The position numbers and the translations under genes are program-made. The notes beneath the pieces were generated by a model. It was not told the DNA's origin. It saw only the letters and a program-made list of their open reading frames with translations, and made no database searches. A DNA stretch of 64,000 nucleotides from the NCBI RefSeq assembly GCF_037963765.1, contig NZ_CP150166.1:2735501-2799500 (forward strand), read 5' to 3'. Shown one piece after another: positions 17,865 through 25,940 of the stretch (its first letter is position 1; every line of letters starts with the position of its first letter). Source of the DNA: Sporosarcina sp. FSL W8-0480. GTDB taxonomy: Bacteria > Bacillota > Bacilli > Bacillales_A > Planococcaceae.

Positions 17865-18116
17865 TTAATTGTTCATCATTCTCTGAATGTCATTGAAATT
17901 AACTGCGTTTCCGTTGTTGACGATTGATCTTACTAATTCGTCTTCCATATGTTGTGGAACGTTTTTGTTGGCGAGCCTGCCGACTTTTTTCACGATTTTA
18001 CGGACTTGCCGCTCGTCGCTGAAGTCTGCATATTGGATAGCGTTCGCTAACGCAAAAACTTCTTCCATCGGCACGCCTGTTTTTGATTCTATTTTCTTAA
18101 AGAACGAGTCATTCAT
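17865..18116 (-). CDS. spoVIF: stage VI sporulation protein F
   Basis: 83 residues, the usual size of SpoVIF (YjcC). Recognisable from FKKIESKTGVPMEEVFALANAIQYADFSDERQVRKIVKKVGRLANK and the C-terminal MEDELVRSIVNNG. In B. subtilis it is a mother-cell protein needed for spore coat assembly, in part through stabilising GerE-dependent expression. GGGGGAGG lies 9 bases before the ATG. It is 18 bases downstream of yjcZ, so the two are probably one unit, followed by a terminator. The gene neighbourhood (yjcZ, yjcF-H) matches B. subtilis. Confidence 0.9.
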   Translation of the reverse strand: MNDSFFKKIESKTGVPMEEVFALANAIQYADFSDERQVRKIVKKVGRLANKNVPQHMEDELVRSIVNNGNAVNFNDIQRMMNN

Positions 18117-18134
18117 ACTCTTTTACCTCCCCCA

Positions 18135-18266
18135 TTAGCAAAAGCTGCTGCCAACAATGATTAGCAAGATGAAGAGAACAACAATTAAAACAAAAGTGGA
18201 ACCGCCATATGAGCCTCTTCCTCCGCCATAGCCTCCATAACCGTAAGGATAGCATCCACCAAACAT
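18135..18266 (-). CDS. yjcZ: YjcZ-family small sporulation protein
   Basis: 43 residues: a Gly/Tyr-rich head (MFGGCYPYGYGGYGGGRGSYGG) followed by a single membrane helix STFVLIVVLFILLIIVGSSFC. This is the YjcZ/YjcZ-like family found only in spore formers. I use the ATG at 18266 because AAGGAGGG precedes it; longer frames upstream have no ribosome site. Function unknown; a forespore or coat location is inferred from the family and the adjacent spoVIF. A SigK-type -10 CATAGGATA lies 25 bases upstream. Confidence 0.9.
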   Translation of the reverse strand: MFGGCYPYGYGGYGGGRGSYGGSTFVLIVVLFILLIIVGSSFC

Positions 18267-18290
18267 GAAAATCCCTCCTTCCCTTCCGTC

Positions 18291-18299
18291 TATCCTATG
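18291..18299 (-). promoter_or_regulatory. possible SigK/SigE -10 element for yjcZ-spoVIF
   Basis: Minus strand CATAGGATA fits CATANNNTA. No clear AC-type -35 sits 16 bases upstream, so this is only suggestive. Confidence 0.35.
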
Positions 18300-18340
18300 C
18301 AGATAGCGGAGAGAAGAAGGGGGCGTTTGCACAGTCATTT

Positions 18341-18703
18341 TTATATATTGCCCTTCGGCTTAAAAATAAATGATGCGATGAACCCAAAAAGTATGGCCGC
18401 GCTTATGCCCGAACTCGTCACTTCGAACATTCCGGTTAAGACGCCGATTAGGCCATGCTTTTCTGCTTCAGCAAGTGCTCCGTGTGTTAGTGCGTTGCCG
18501 AATGAGGTGATTGGAATCGTAGCACCCGTTCCGGCAAAATCGATTAACGGCTCATAAAGGCCAAACCCATCCAAAATAGATCCGGCAACAACTAATGTAC
18601 ATAGTGTATGTGCAGGCGTCATTTTTGCTACATCAAACATGAGCTGCCCAATGACGCATATTAAACCGCCCACTATAAAGGAAGTAATGTATATCGAGAA
18701 CAT
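18341..18703 (-). CDS. spoVAE: stage V sporulation protein AE (SpoVAEb type)
   Basis: 120 residues with three to four membrane helices and the family pattern GGLICVIGQLMFDVAKMTPAHTLCTLVVAGSILDGFGLYEPLIDFAGTGATIPITSFGNALTHGALAEA. SpoVAEb is an inner-membrane part of the dipicolinic acid channel. It is similar in sequence to SpoVAC, with the shared motif GxGAxxPITxFGNA. It follows spoVAD by 9 bases and is the last gene of the four-gene run. Confidence 0.95.
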   Translation of the reverse strand: MFSIYITSFIVGGLICVIGQLMFDVAKMTPAHTLCTLVVAGSILDGFGLYEPLIDFAGTGATIPITSFGNALTHGALAEAEKHGLIGVLTGMFEVTSSGISAAILFGFIASFIFKPKGNI

Positions 18704-18712
18704 TCAAACCAC

Positions 18713-19714
18713 TCATTTCATCGTTAGTTCGACCGCGTGTGCAATACACGGAATCGTATCACCTTGCTGGTAAGATAACGGCGATAATAATGCACCTGTC
18801 GCAATGAGAAGAACCCTTTTATATTCCTTGTCCATCATCTTTTTATATATTTCGGAAAAATAAACGGCAGCGGAACATCCCGAACCGCTTGCCCCCGCTT
18901 TGAACTCAGAGTGATTACCGTAAAATTCCTCACCCGCATCGCTAAAGTTGTTGAAGTCCTTAATACCTTGATTTCCAACCAACTGTTTATAAATCGCAAA
19001 GCCGACCTTGCTTAAATCTCCCGTCATAATCACGTCATAATCACTTGCGGAAGCATTATGACCTTTTAAATGCCGCATTAATGTATCCGCTGCTGCAGGC
19101 GCCATAGCAGCACCCATATTCAATGGATCGGTCATTCCCATATCTACCGCTTTACCAAATGTTCCACGCTCAATGCATGGTACTCCTTTTTGATAAGGAG
19201 TGATGGCCGCTGCCCCTGCTGCCGTAACCGTCCATTGGGTTGTATCTCCCTTTTGTGCGCCATATTCGATAGGATATCGAAATTGCCTCTCGATTGCATT
19301 ATGTTGGCTGGAAGAACCTGCGACAGCAAGTTTCGACATGCCAGACTCTGTTAACAAAGCCGCTAATAAAATAGAAGAAACTGATGTGGCGCACGCAGAA
19401 AATAGACCAATATATGGAATGCCAACAGTCGTCGCAGTAAAATTGGATGGCGTCATCTGATTAACAAGATCTCCAGTCAATAAATAATCAGCATCGCTTG
19501 GGACTTTATCGACCTTACTCAATGCAATCATTATGGCAGCTTCCATCAGTTTTGCATGTCCTTGTTCATTGGTTTCCATACCGCATCGTTCATCATCGAA
19601 CATTTTATCGAAATTGACATGAAACGGGCTTTTTTTCTCGAGTGGTCCCGCCGTTACACCAGTTGCCGCAATGGATGGGGTTGAAGGAAATGTAAGTAGA
19701 CCTTTGTTCACCAT
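18713..19714 (-). CDS. spoVAD: stage V sporulation protein AD
   Basis: 333 residues, thiolase/ketoacyl-synthase fold. Clear motifs are GLFSACATSVSSILLAALL with the thiolase-type cysteine, MTGDLSKVGFAIYKQL and the C-terminal HSEFKAGASGSGCSAAVYFSEIY. SpoVAD is the cytosolic-side protein of the SpoVA complex that binds dipicolinic acid and is needed for its uptake into the forespore. The ATG at 19714 overlaps the spoVAC stop in ATGGTGA, with TTAGGAG 7 bases upstream, so translation is coupled. Confidence 0.96.
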   Translation of the reverse strand: MVNKGLLTFPSTPSIAATGVTAGPLEKKSPFHVNFDKMFDDERCGMETNEQGHAKLMEAAIMIALSKVDKVPSDADYLLTGDLVNQMTPSNFTATTVGIPYIGLFSACATSVSSILLAALLTESGMSKLAVAGSSSQHNAIERQFRYPIEYGAQKGDTTQWTVTAAGAAAITPYQKGVPCIERGTFGKAVDMGMTDPLNMGAAMAPAAADTLMRHLKGHNASASDYDVIMTGDLSKVGFAIYKQLVGNQGIKDFNNFSDAGEEFYGNHSEFKAGASGSGCSAAVYFSEIYKKMMDKEYKRVLLIATGALLSPLSYQQGDTIPCIAHAVELTMK

Positions 19715-20163
19715 GATGCGACTCCTAACTTCACAAGGATTGTCTTAACAAGAGCAACGAGAAAAGCGGAAAAGACACCATATAGAATAACGGAGCCCGC
19801 CAATTTAAATATATTCCCGCCGACTCCAAGAACGTATCCTTCCGACTTATGTTCAATGGCTGCAGACACAACAGCATTTCCGAATCCAGTTATCGGAACC
19901 GATGCTCCTGCTCCACCCAACTGACCGATTTTCTTATAGAGTCCAAAGCCTGTCAAAAGCATGGAGATGAAAATCATTGTCGCAACTGTTGGATTGCTTG
20001 CCGTCCTCTCAGTAAAGTTAAAGAAGGTCATATAGAATAGGGCGATAAATTGGGCGATTAGACAAATAGTGCCGCCAACCAAGAATGCTTTAATGACATT
20101 TTTAAGTATCGGCGGCTTTGGAGAGATGCTCTGTTCCAGTTTGGCGTATTTTTTTTTATCCAT
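19708..20163 (-). CDS. spoVAC: stage V sporulation protein AC
   Basis: 151 residues with four to five membrane helices. Contains GGTICLIAQFIALFYMTFFNFTERTASNPTVATMIFISMLLTGFGLYKKIGQLGGAGASVPITGFGNAVVSAAIEHKSEG, typical of SpoVAC, a mechanosensitive-type channel subunit for dipicolinic acid movement. Its start overlaps the stop of the lipoprotein gene by one base (TAATG). Order lipoprotein-C-D-E without SpoVAA/AB/AEa/AF resembles the minimal SpoVA cassettes rather than the seven-gene B. subtilis operon. Confidence 0.95.
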   Translation of the reverse strand: MDKKKYAKLEQSISPKPPILKNVIKAFLVGGTICLIAQFIALFYMTFFNFTERTASNPTVATMIFISMLLTGFGLYKKIGQLGGAGASVPITGFGNAVVSAAIEHKSEGYVLGVGGNIFKLAGSVILYGVFSAFLVALVKTILVKLGVASW

Positions 20164-20564
20164 TATGTCTCTTCCTCCGTTAGGGAGATCAATTCGTGAA
20201 TCTTTTTCTTCATCCCTTTTTCATCATCTTGTAAGATAAGTTTTGTTGTTTCAGTCAAAACTTTACTGTCTGCTGATACTAACACCGATAGATCGGGGTA
20301 CATTTCCTTCAACTTCTTTTCCACTTCTTTTGCAATCTTTCTCTTATTGAACCTATCAAAGGTTTTAACCCGAATGCCGACAATCAGATGATCATCATGG
20401 AAGAGTGTTGCAGCCCCTTTTATTCGATCGTCTTTCTTAATTAAATCTTCCGCTTCCTTTGAATCCTCCCCAGTGTGATTTTCCATTGTGAACTCATTTG
20501 GAATGCATCCCGAAAGGAGAAGGATTATAGCGAAAATGGGTAGTAATCGACGAATAGCTATCAT
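20163..20564 (-). CDS. YhcN/YlaJ-family sporulation lipoprotein
   Basis: 133 residues. Lipoprotein signal ending LLLSGC (Cys about residue 20), then a domain with DDRIKGAATLFHDDHLIVGIRVKTFDRFNKRKIAKEVEKKLKEMYPDLSVLVSADSKV, typical of the YhcN/YlaJ forespore lipoproteins. Such genes often head SpoVA cassettes. The ATG at 20564 directly abuts the strong AAAAGGGG site, which is too close; in-frame codons further on (ATT at 20555) have better spacing, so the real start is uncertain by a few codons. A SigG-type promoter lies upstream. Confidence 0.85.
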   Translation of the reverse strand: MIAIRRLLPIFAIILLLSGCIPNEFTMENHTGEDSKEAEDLIKKDDRIKGAATLFHDDHLIVGIRVKTFDRFNKRKIAKEVEKKLKEMYPDLSVLVSADSKVLTETTKLILQDDEKGMKKKIHELISLTEEET

Positions 20565-20577
20565 CCCCTTTTATAAA

Positions 20578-20607
20578 AAGTATGGCATTGATCTTGTTTT
20601 TTATTCA
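20578..20607 (-). promoter_or_regulatory. SigG-type promoter of the yhcN-like/spoVA operon
   Basis: Minus strand -35 TGAATA (20602-20607), 17-base spacer, -10 CATACTT (20578-20584). Fits the forespore SigG pattern TGNATR-N17/18-CATNNTA with one mismatch, consistent with forespore expression of spoVA genes. Confidence 0.7.
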
Positions 20608-20644
20608 TAGCGTGATGTTTGCCCTATCCCCTAATATTGCTGCG

Positions 20645-20653
20645 CATAAAGTA
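20645..20653 (+). promoter_or_regulatory. possible SigK -10 element for cotZ
   Basis: CATAAAGTA fits CATANNNTA and sits 38 bases before the ATG. The -35 AC signal is not obvious. Confidence 0.45.
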
Positions 20654-20682
20654 TAAAGAGTTGAGAGAAGGAGGTGGAATGA

Positions 20683-21249
20683 ATGGGATGTGGAAGAAAT
20701 GAAGATGTCAGATCTGATAGTAATCGCCACAGCAACTGTATTTGCGAGGTCGTTCGTGCCATTAAGCGCGTACAAGGAATTCGTGATGAGGTAAACTGCG
20801 ACGATTGCAAAACTGACTGTTTCCTGACTCCGCTTGGTAGCCTTGTTAGCCCATCACGACAACGTGCAAATACGCGTGTATTCATGCTTTTGGACGAAAA
20901 AGGTAATCCATTCAAAGCAATGTTCAACAGAAGAAGAAGGTTTGCTGACATCGAGGCAGCAGCGCCGGCCTCCGAACAAGGTGGTCGTAGAGATTGTGCT
21001 TCATGTTTCTCAATTTTCTTCAGGGTGCAAAATGTTTTCGATAACTGTTGCGCCACTTTACAAGTTCTTGAACCTCGTGATATCCGAGGCAGAAGAGTCG
21101 ACTTATTCAAAGGCGGAAGGCTTGACCTTGACGCAGTTTGTGAAGTTGAACGCTTCGAAGCAACAGGTACTTGTGTAACTGTTGACTTAACTTGCTTCTG
21201 TGGTATCCAATGCGTTAAGGACGTTTTTATTGATTGCGACGAAGACTGA
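20683..21249 (+). CDS. cotZ: spore coat protein of the CotY/CotZ family
   Basis: 188 residues, cysteine-rich (about 17 Cys): CICEVVRAIKRVQG, CDDCKTDCFLTPLGSLVSP, CASCFSIFFRVQNVFDNCCATLQVLEP and C-terminal TCVTVDLTCFCGIQCVKDVFIDCDED. These are the hallmarks of the CotY/CotZ/ExsY proteins, which form disulfide-linked lattices in the crust or exosporium. AAGGAGGTGG precedes the ATG. The neighbour cotO-like gene matches the B. subtilis cotO-cotZ pair, but here they converge rather than run in tandem. CotY versus CotZ cannot be decided on sequence alone. Confidence 0.93.
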   Translation: MGCGRNEDVRSDSNRHSNCICEVVRAIKRVQGIRDEVNCDDCKTDCFLTPLGSLVSPSRQRANTRVFMLLDEKGNPFKAMFNRRRRFADIEAAAPASEQGGRRDCASCFSIFFRVQNVFDNCCATLQVLEPRDIRGRRVDLFKGGRLDLDAVCEVERFEATGTCVTVDLTCFCGIQCVKDVFIDCDED

Positions 21250-21272
21250 GGGAATAACCTGTGATGCTAACT

Positions 21273-21303
21273 CCGCCCGATTGAAAAATCGGGCGGTTTT
21301 GTT
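21273..21303 (+). terminator. terminator of cotZ
   Basis: CCGCCCGATT-GAAA-AATCGGGCGG followed by TTTTGTTT. Confidence 0.92.
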
Positions 21304-21377
21304 TATATCCTCTAACAATCAAAGAAGGTATAATGGGAAATTTCGTTCTGGAACTATTTTGATTTTTACATACTATA

Positions 21378-21506
21378 TGGATTGGAGCGGAAGGCGGCGA
21401 CTCCTGCGGGAACAGCACGAGCTGAAGACCCTGGACTGAGCGCAGCGAGGGAAGCGGCTGAAGCCGTGCCCGCGGAAAGCGCCCGCCTATAGCGGAAATC
21501 CCGGGA
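21378..21506 (+). repeat. dispersed GC-rich element, copy B (about 125 bp)
   Basis: Plus orientation: GGAGCGGAAGGCGGCGACTC, CTGCGGGAACAGCACGAGCT, GAAGACCCTGGACTGAGCGC, AGCGAGGGAAGCGGCTGAAG, CCGTGCCCGCGGAAAGCGCC, CGCC. Same subtype as copy A (central GACCCTGGACTGAGCG) and unlike copy C. It lies between the terminators of two convergent coat genes. Confidence 0.92.
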
Positions 21507-21513
21507 ATTTCTA

Positions 21514-21571
21514 TAAAAAAAGGACTGTTTCAGAATATCATTCACACTGATATTCTGAACAGTCCTGTTTT
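21514..21571 (-). terminator. terminator of the cotO-like gene
   Basis: Minus strand AACAGGACTGTTCAGAATATCA, loop, TGATATTCTGAAACAGTCCT, then TTTTTTTA. A long stem of about 19 pairs with one bulged base. Confidence 0.92.
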
Positions 21572-21573
21572 AT

Positions 21574-21960
21574 TTATTCCGTCTCGAACGACTGGCCTCT
21601 CCACAACACATCATCAATCTTCCCAATCTCTATCTTCGTAACCTCATCATCCGCATCAATCCACAACAAATCATCTTCAAGCCTCTGAATCGTACCCTTC
21701 ACACTCTTACCTTCCACCAAAAACTGCAAAGGTTTATAGGCCGCCCTTTGAAACGGTCCACTTAAATATAAAATCTTATCTAATATAACGGGGTCGACAA
21801 CCGTAGATTGCTCAACCTGTGAAAAAGACGCAATTTCTATCGTTTCCTTAACCGATTCTTCACTTGGTACAAATACCGATGTACTCTCTTCTTCAACGAC
21901 TCTCTTCGCATAAACTGGTGGCGGCGCCTGCACGAATATCAACGGATCTTTGTAGGAAAT
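21574..21960 (-). CDS. cotO: CotO-like spore coat protein, apparent ATT start
   Basis: 128 residues if it begins at ATT 21960. The head SYKDPLIFVQAPPPVYAKRV and the C-terminal YLSGPF...KPLQFLVEGKSVKGTIQRLEDDLLWIDADDEVTKIEIGKIDDVLWRG match the plan of CotO, a morphogenetic protein of the outer coat/crust (a short N-terminal peptide, variable acidic middle, C-terminal beta domain). No ATG, GTG or TTG has a ribosome site: the perfect GGGGGAG at 21967-21973 is followed 6 bases later by ATT; the next possible start, TTG at 21942, has none. A SigK-type promoter upstream and the cotZ neighbour support a coat role. The family call rests on pattern and context. Confidence 0.68.
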   Translation of the reverse strand: MSYKDPLIFVQAPPPVYAKRVVEEESTSVFVPSEESVKETIEIASFSQVEQSTVVDPVILDKILYLSGPFQRAAYKPLQFLVEGKSVKGTIQRLEDDLLWIDADDEVTKIEIGKIDDVLWRGQSFETE

Positions 21961-21981
21961 GTTGATCTCCCCCTTTTTCCG

Positions 21982-22010
21982 TAGTATATGCGCCTATGAA
22001 CAGCGAAGTT
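21982..22010 (-). promoter_or_regulatory. SigK-type promoter of the cotO-like gene
   Basis: Minus strand -35 AACT (22007-22010), 16-base spacer, -10 CATATACTA (21982-21990), matching AC-N16-CATANNNTA. The predicted start of transcription falls at the ribosome site, so the leader would be very short. Confidence 0.6.
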
Positions 22011-22019
22011 CATTCAGGT

Positions 22020-23396
22020 TTATGAAAGACTACTGATGAATGTAGTCGCCAATCCAAGGTAAATGATAATACTAATTACGTCATTCAATGTTGTGATGAA
22101 CGGTCCTGAAGCAACCGCAGGGTCTATTTTCATCCGATGCATGAACAACGGGATGAACGAACCTGAAATGGTTGCGACAAAGATTGAAACTAAAATAGCT
22201 GCACCTACCAATAAAGCGATGATGAACTCATGCTTCCAGATGAAAATTAAGCCAACTACAAAAACAGCACAGACCAATCCGGTGATCAAACCCGTTCCCG
22301 CTTCTCGCAAAAGCAGCTTGAATTTGCTTTCATCCTCAATATCCCGAGTTGCAATCCCCCGTACAGCAACCGCAAGCGCTTGAGTGCCGCTATTCCCCGC
22401 CGTTCCAGCAATCAATGGGATGAACGCTGCAAGTAAAGCAACTTGTGAGATCGTATCGGTGAATAAATCAATCAAATTGGCAGTCAACATACCAAGGATT
22501 AACAGGATAATTAGCCAAGGAATCCTTTTCTTTGCTGCAGAAAGTGAGTTCTTATCAAAGGAGTCCATATTCGATACGGCCGCAAGTTTCGAATAGTCAT
22601 CCGAAGCTTCTTCATCGATGACGTCAAGAATGTCATCGACCGTGATAATTCCAAGCATATGATATTGAAAGTCAACGACCGGCACTGCAAGGAGGTTATA
22701 ATCCTGCGTCATTCTTGCGACATCTTCCTGGTCATCTGAAACTAAGACACTGACAACCCGCTCGTTCATGATAGATTGGATCAACGTGTCTTCGTCAGCA
22801 ATGATCAAATCACGAAGTGAAACAACACCTGTTAAATGATTATCTTCATCAACAACGAATACATAATAGATTGTTTCTGCTGAAGGGGCTTCATTTTTCA
22901 ATATTGTCATTGCAGAACGCACAGTAGAATTCTGGGGGATGGAGACATACTCCGTCGTCATTATTGAACCAGCTGTATATTCTTCGTAATGCAAAAGGGA
23001 TTTGATCTGAGCAGCAGCGTCCTTATTCATTAACGTCAAATAAGTAGCGATTTGTGATTTATCAAGTTCTTTCAGGACATCTACCGCATTATCGACAAAC
23101 ATGTATGAGATCATGTCTGCCGCATAAGTCGTGTCCATCTCCTGAAGGAACTGCTTATATTCACCATCGTCTATTTCACTCGTCTCAAAGATTTCGGCCA
23201 ACTCTTTCGGCGATAGGAAGAAATACATTACTTTCCTATGTTTTTCATCGACCTTTTCGTAAAAAGTGGCACGATCATATGGGTGAAGGATTAAATATTC
23301 TTCGCGAAATGCTTTTATGTCCTGCCGTTCAATGGCATCAATCAATCTTTCTTCATCAATGATGATATCTTCACGGATTTCTTCATTAACAGTCAT
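22020..23396 (-). CDS. mgtE: magnesium transporter MgtE
   Basis: 458 residues. Order of domains: N-terminal MgtE_N helical superhelix (about 1-125), two CBS domains (about 130-260; MTTEYVSIPQNSTVRSAMTIL..., IITVDDILDVI), a plug helix, and a C-terminal pore of five membrane helices with GTAGNSGTQALAVAVRGIATRDI and the ion-selectivity stretch around PFITTLNDVISIIIYLGLA. MgtE is a homodimeric Mg2+ channel gated by Mg2+ bound to the CBS and N domains. The ATG at 23396 has GGAAGG upstream; the longer frame from 23444 has no ribosome site. It is divergent from prpE. Confidence 0.95.
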   Translation of the reverse strand: MTVNEEIREDIIIDEERLIDAIERQDIKAFREEYLILHPYDRATFYEKVDEKHRKVMYFFLSPKELAEIFETSEIDDGEYKQFLQEMDTTYAADMISYMFVDNAVDVLKELDKSQIATYLTLMNKDAAAQIKSLLHYEEYTAGSIMTTEYVSIPQNSTVRSAMTILKNEAPSAETIYYVFVVDEDNHLTGVVSLRDLIIADEDTLIQSIMNERVVSVLVSDDQEDVARMTQDYNLLAVPVVDFQYHMLGIITVDDILDVIDEEASDDYSKLAAVSNMDSFDKNSLSAAKKRIPWLIILLILGMLTANLIDLFTDTISQVALLAAFIPLIAGTAGNSGTQALAVAVRGIATRDIEDESKFKLLLREAGTGLITGLVCAVFVVGLIFIWKHEFIIALLVGAAILVSIFVATISGSFIPLFMHRMKIDPAVASGPFITTLNDVISIIIYLGLATTFISSLS

Positions 23397-23490
23397 GGTT
23401 GCACCTTCCTTTCCATCCCGACATGCATGTTTATATCCATACAAGGCAAAATACTATATATAACTTATCTTTCAAAAGGAGATTTTTCTG

Positions 23491-24228
23491 ATGAAATTGG
23501 ATATTATTGGGGACATTCATGGTTGCTACGATGAGTTGCTTACGCTTATAAACAAGTTAGGCTATACATTTGAATCTGACATACCCGCTCATAAGGAAAG
23601 GCAGCTTGCATTCGTTGGTGATGCAATGGATCGTGGCCCCTCGTCTGTTAAAACACTTGAATTGATGTTCAAATTGCAGGATAAGGGTAGACTTATCTAT
23701 TCCCCCGGGAACCATTGCAATAAACTATACCGATTATCGATCGGCAGAAATGTTCAACAAACTCATGGGCTTGAAACAACCGTTGCTGAAATGAATGCTT
23801 TGCCGCCTAAAGAAAAACGTCGTTTCTTAAACCGATACAAACGATTTTACGAGGCTCTTCCCTTATATGCAAATTTGGATGATGGGAAACTCATTATCGC
23901 ACACGCCGGAATCCGTGAACAGATGATCGGTGAACCTTTTTCAAAAAAAATACAGTCCTTTGTTCTTTACGGTGATACTACAGGCGAAACACTTCCGGAT
24001 GGGCGTCCCGTGAGAAGGGATTGGGCAAAAAAATACCATGGAGATGCATGGATTGTTTACGGCCATACCCCAGTCCTTGAGGCAAGGTTCATGCACCGAA
24101 CCGTCAATGTGGATACTGGATGTGTGTTTGGTGGAAAGTTGACCGCGGTTCGCTATCCCGAAATGGACATTGTTTCGGTACCCTCTCTACAACCGTTCAT
24201 TCCTGAAAAATTCACTTCATTCGAATGA
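23491..24228 (+). CDS. prpE: bis(5'-nucleosyl)-tetraphosphatase / Ser-Thr phosphatase PrpE
   Basis: 245 residues, calcineurin-type metallophosphatase with all metal motifs: GDIHG (about 8-12), GDAMDRGP (43-50), GNHCNKL (75-81), IAHAGIRE and YGHTPV near the C terminus. Hydrolyses Ap4A; in B. subtilis PrpE also acts as a protein phosphatase influencing spore germination. In the usual GNHD motif the last residue is Cys here (GNHC), as in other PrpE proteins. AAAAGGAG lies upstream of the ATG. The gene converges on rluD with no bases between stops, as expected from B. subtilis order relQ-nadF-rluD-prpE. Confidence 0.93.
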   Translation: MKLDIIGDIHGCYDELLTLINKLGYTFESDIPAHKERQLAFVGDAMDRGPSSVKTLELMFKLQDKGRLIYSPGNHCNKLYRLSIGRNVQQTHGLETTVAEMNALPPKEKRRFLNRYKRFYEALPLYANLDDGKLIIAHAGIREQMIGEPFSKKIQSFVLYGDTTGETLPDGRPVRRDWAKKYHGDAWIVYGHTPVLEARFMHRTVNVDTGCVFGGKLTAVRYPEMDIVSVPSLQPFIPEKFTSFE

Positions 24229-25134
24229 CTAAATCTGTATAAGATTTTTGAGGTCATCTGGAAGTTCACTTTTAAACATTAATTCCTCTCCAGTTAACGG
24301 GTGACTGAAGCCGATCGTTGCACAATGCAGCGCCTGTCTATTCACAAGGTTTCGCGTTCCGCCGTACAGGTCATCGCCTACAAGCGGATGTCCGAGCCAT
24401 TGCATATGAACCCTGATCTGATGCGTCCTGCCGGTGTGAAGTTCAAGAGAGACTAAAGTATACTTGGATCCATTCTTCTCAAAATGTCCAATTGTTTTAC
24501 CGTCAGTTCTTGCAAATTGGCCGTTCTTACAAACAATCCGTTCTATAATACTGCCATCCTTTCGCCCAATAGGTTGTTCTATTACGAAATCGTCCTTGGC
24601 AATATGTCCCTCCGCAAATGCGAGATAATTGCGGTAAAAGCCCGTCTTTTGAATCTGTTCACTTAATAGATGATGGATATGCCGGTTTTTCGCAATGCAT
24701 ATAAGTCCTGACGTATCCGTATCCAAACGGGTTACAATATGCACGGTTGAAGGAACTTTCTCCTCTAAAAACTTACCAGCGATATAATTCGCAATCGTTC
24801 CGGCTGGATGATCACGGGACGGGATTGTTCCTTGACCTGCAGGTTTATCGATAATCAGAATCGCTTCGTCTTCATATAGAATTGTAAGCGCTCCTGATTC
24901 GGGAGTAAGCCCATCACTTGGTTGCTCTTTCGGAAACTGAACAGTTACCATATCCCCTGCCCTTACTATATGCCGGACCGTCTGCTCCGTCCCATTTACT
25001 AACAACTGACCACCGTCATACTTGACAGCGGTTAACGTCCTTTTTGAAATCCCTCTCGCATGTAAAAATTCTCTTAATAGAACTTGTTCTTCTACTTTAA
25101 AATTTAAGGTGAACCGGTTAGATTGTGTCTTCAT
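24229..25134 (-). CDS. rluD: RluA-family pseudouridine synthase (YjbO type)
   Basis: 301 residues. N-terminal S4-like RNA-binding region (LREFLHARGISKRTLTAVKYDGGQLLVNG), then the RluA catalytic domain with IIDKPAGQGTIPS and the motif VTRLDTDTSGLICIAKN containing the catalytic Asp, and the C-terminal LHTGRTHQIRVHMQWLGHPLVGDDLYGG. Modifies uridines in 23S rRNA or tRNA; the exact target of YjbO is not known, so rluD here denotes the family. The ATG at 25134 shares its A with the nadF stop (TGATG), and it is the third gene of the relQ-nadF-rluD operon. It ends directly at the convergent prpE stop, with no terminator visible between them. Confidence 0.9.
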   Translation of the reverse strand: MKTQSNRFTLNFKVEEQVLLREFLHARGISKRTLTAVKYDGGQLLVNGTEQTVRHIVRAGDMVTVQFPKEQPSDGLTPESGALTILYEDEAILIIDKPAGQGTIPSRDHPAGTIANYIAGKFLEEKVPSTVHIVTRLDTDTSGLICIAKNRHIHHLLSEQIQKTGFYRNYLAFAEGHIAKDDFVIEQPIGRKDGSIIERIVCKNGQFARTDGKTIGHFEKNGSKYTLVSLELHTGRTHQIRVHMQWLGHPLVGDDLYGGTRNLVNRQALHCATIGFSHPLTGEELMFKSELPDDLKNLIQI

Positions 25135-25934
25135 CACTCTTCACTTGCTATGAATGAATCATGGACCCTTGTCCAAAATGGGAAAGGACGGAATCTTCCA
25201 AATCTCACTTTCTCATCCGCAACCTTATATTCTATGGATTTCACATCTTTATGCAATAACTGCAAATGGTCTATAGTCACCATGAAATCCGGTCCATTTA
25301 CCGGTGTTAAAACACATGTATGATGTGATGGCAAAATAAGTGGCGAGCCGACCGTTCTGAATACCCGATTATTTATGGACGCCATTTCAGTCAGCTGAAT
25401 GGCATCTAAAGACGGATGGATGATCGCTCCACCAAGAGCTTTATTATACGCAGTGGAACCGGAAGGGGTGGACATGCATAAACCATCTCCGCGGAACCTT
25501 TCAAATAGTACACCATTCAATTCCACATCCATTACTAATGTAACTTCAGGTGATTTGACAGTCGATTCATTCAGCGCCAAATATTTAGCTGCCTCATCCG
25601 AATTCCGGTAATTAATCGTCACTTCAAGTAATGGATATTCGATCACATTGTATTCTTTACGTGCGATCGACAGGACCAATTTCTCCATTTCTGCCGGCTT
25701 CCAATCGGCATAAAAACCAAGATGCCCTGTATGTATTCCGATGAATGCCGTGTCCTTTAAGCGATGGATATATTTATGAAAAGCATGTAGTAATGTACCG
25801 TCTCCACCAACCGATAAAACAATATCAGGCGAATCTTCATCAAAAACAAGACCGAAATCAGTTAAATACTCGACAGCTTCATCTCTTAGCCGATTTGAAA
25901 GTGAATCATTCCTTGTCTGAACGGCAAATTTCAT
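25134..25934 (-). CDS. nadF: NAD kinase
   Basis: 266 residues, ATP-NAD kinase fold. Shows the GGDGTLL motif (about 45-51) and LALNESTV (about 122-129), with [17 protein letters not shown] in the nucleotide-binding domain. Phosphorylates NAD+ to NADP+ using ATP or polyphosphate. Three in-frame ATGs lie in tandem at 25940, 25937 and 25934; AGGGGAG at 25944-25950 is best spaced for the second or third, and MKFAV is the common family start. It is preceded by relQ with almost no gap, so both are one operon, as in B. subtilis. Confidence 0.94.
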   Translation of the reverse strand: MKFAVQTRNDSLSNRLRDEAVEYLTDFGLVFDEDSPDIVLSVGGDGTLLHAFHKYIHRLKDTAFIGIHTGHLGFYADWKPAEMEKLVLSIARKEYNVIEYPLLEVTINYRNSDEAAKYLALNESTVKSPEVTLVMDVELNGVLFERFRGDGLCMSTPSGSTAYNKALGGAIIHPSLDAIQLTEMASINNRVFRTVGSPLILPSHHTCVLTPVNGPDFMVTIDHLQLLHKDVKSIEYKVADEKVRFGRFRPFPFWTRVHDSFIASEE

Positions 25935-25940
25935 CATCAT

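Noticed and set aside
20631..21110. Minus-strand open frame over the cotZ gene
   Set aside because: Lies antisense to a well-supported coat gene; no ribosome site and no recognisable protein.
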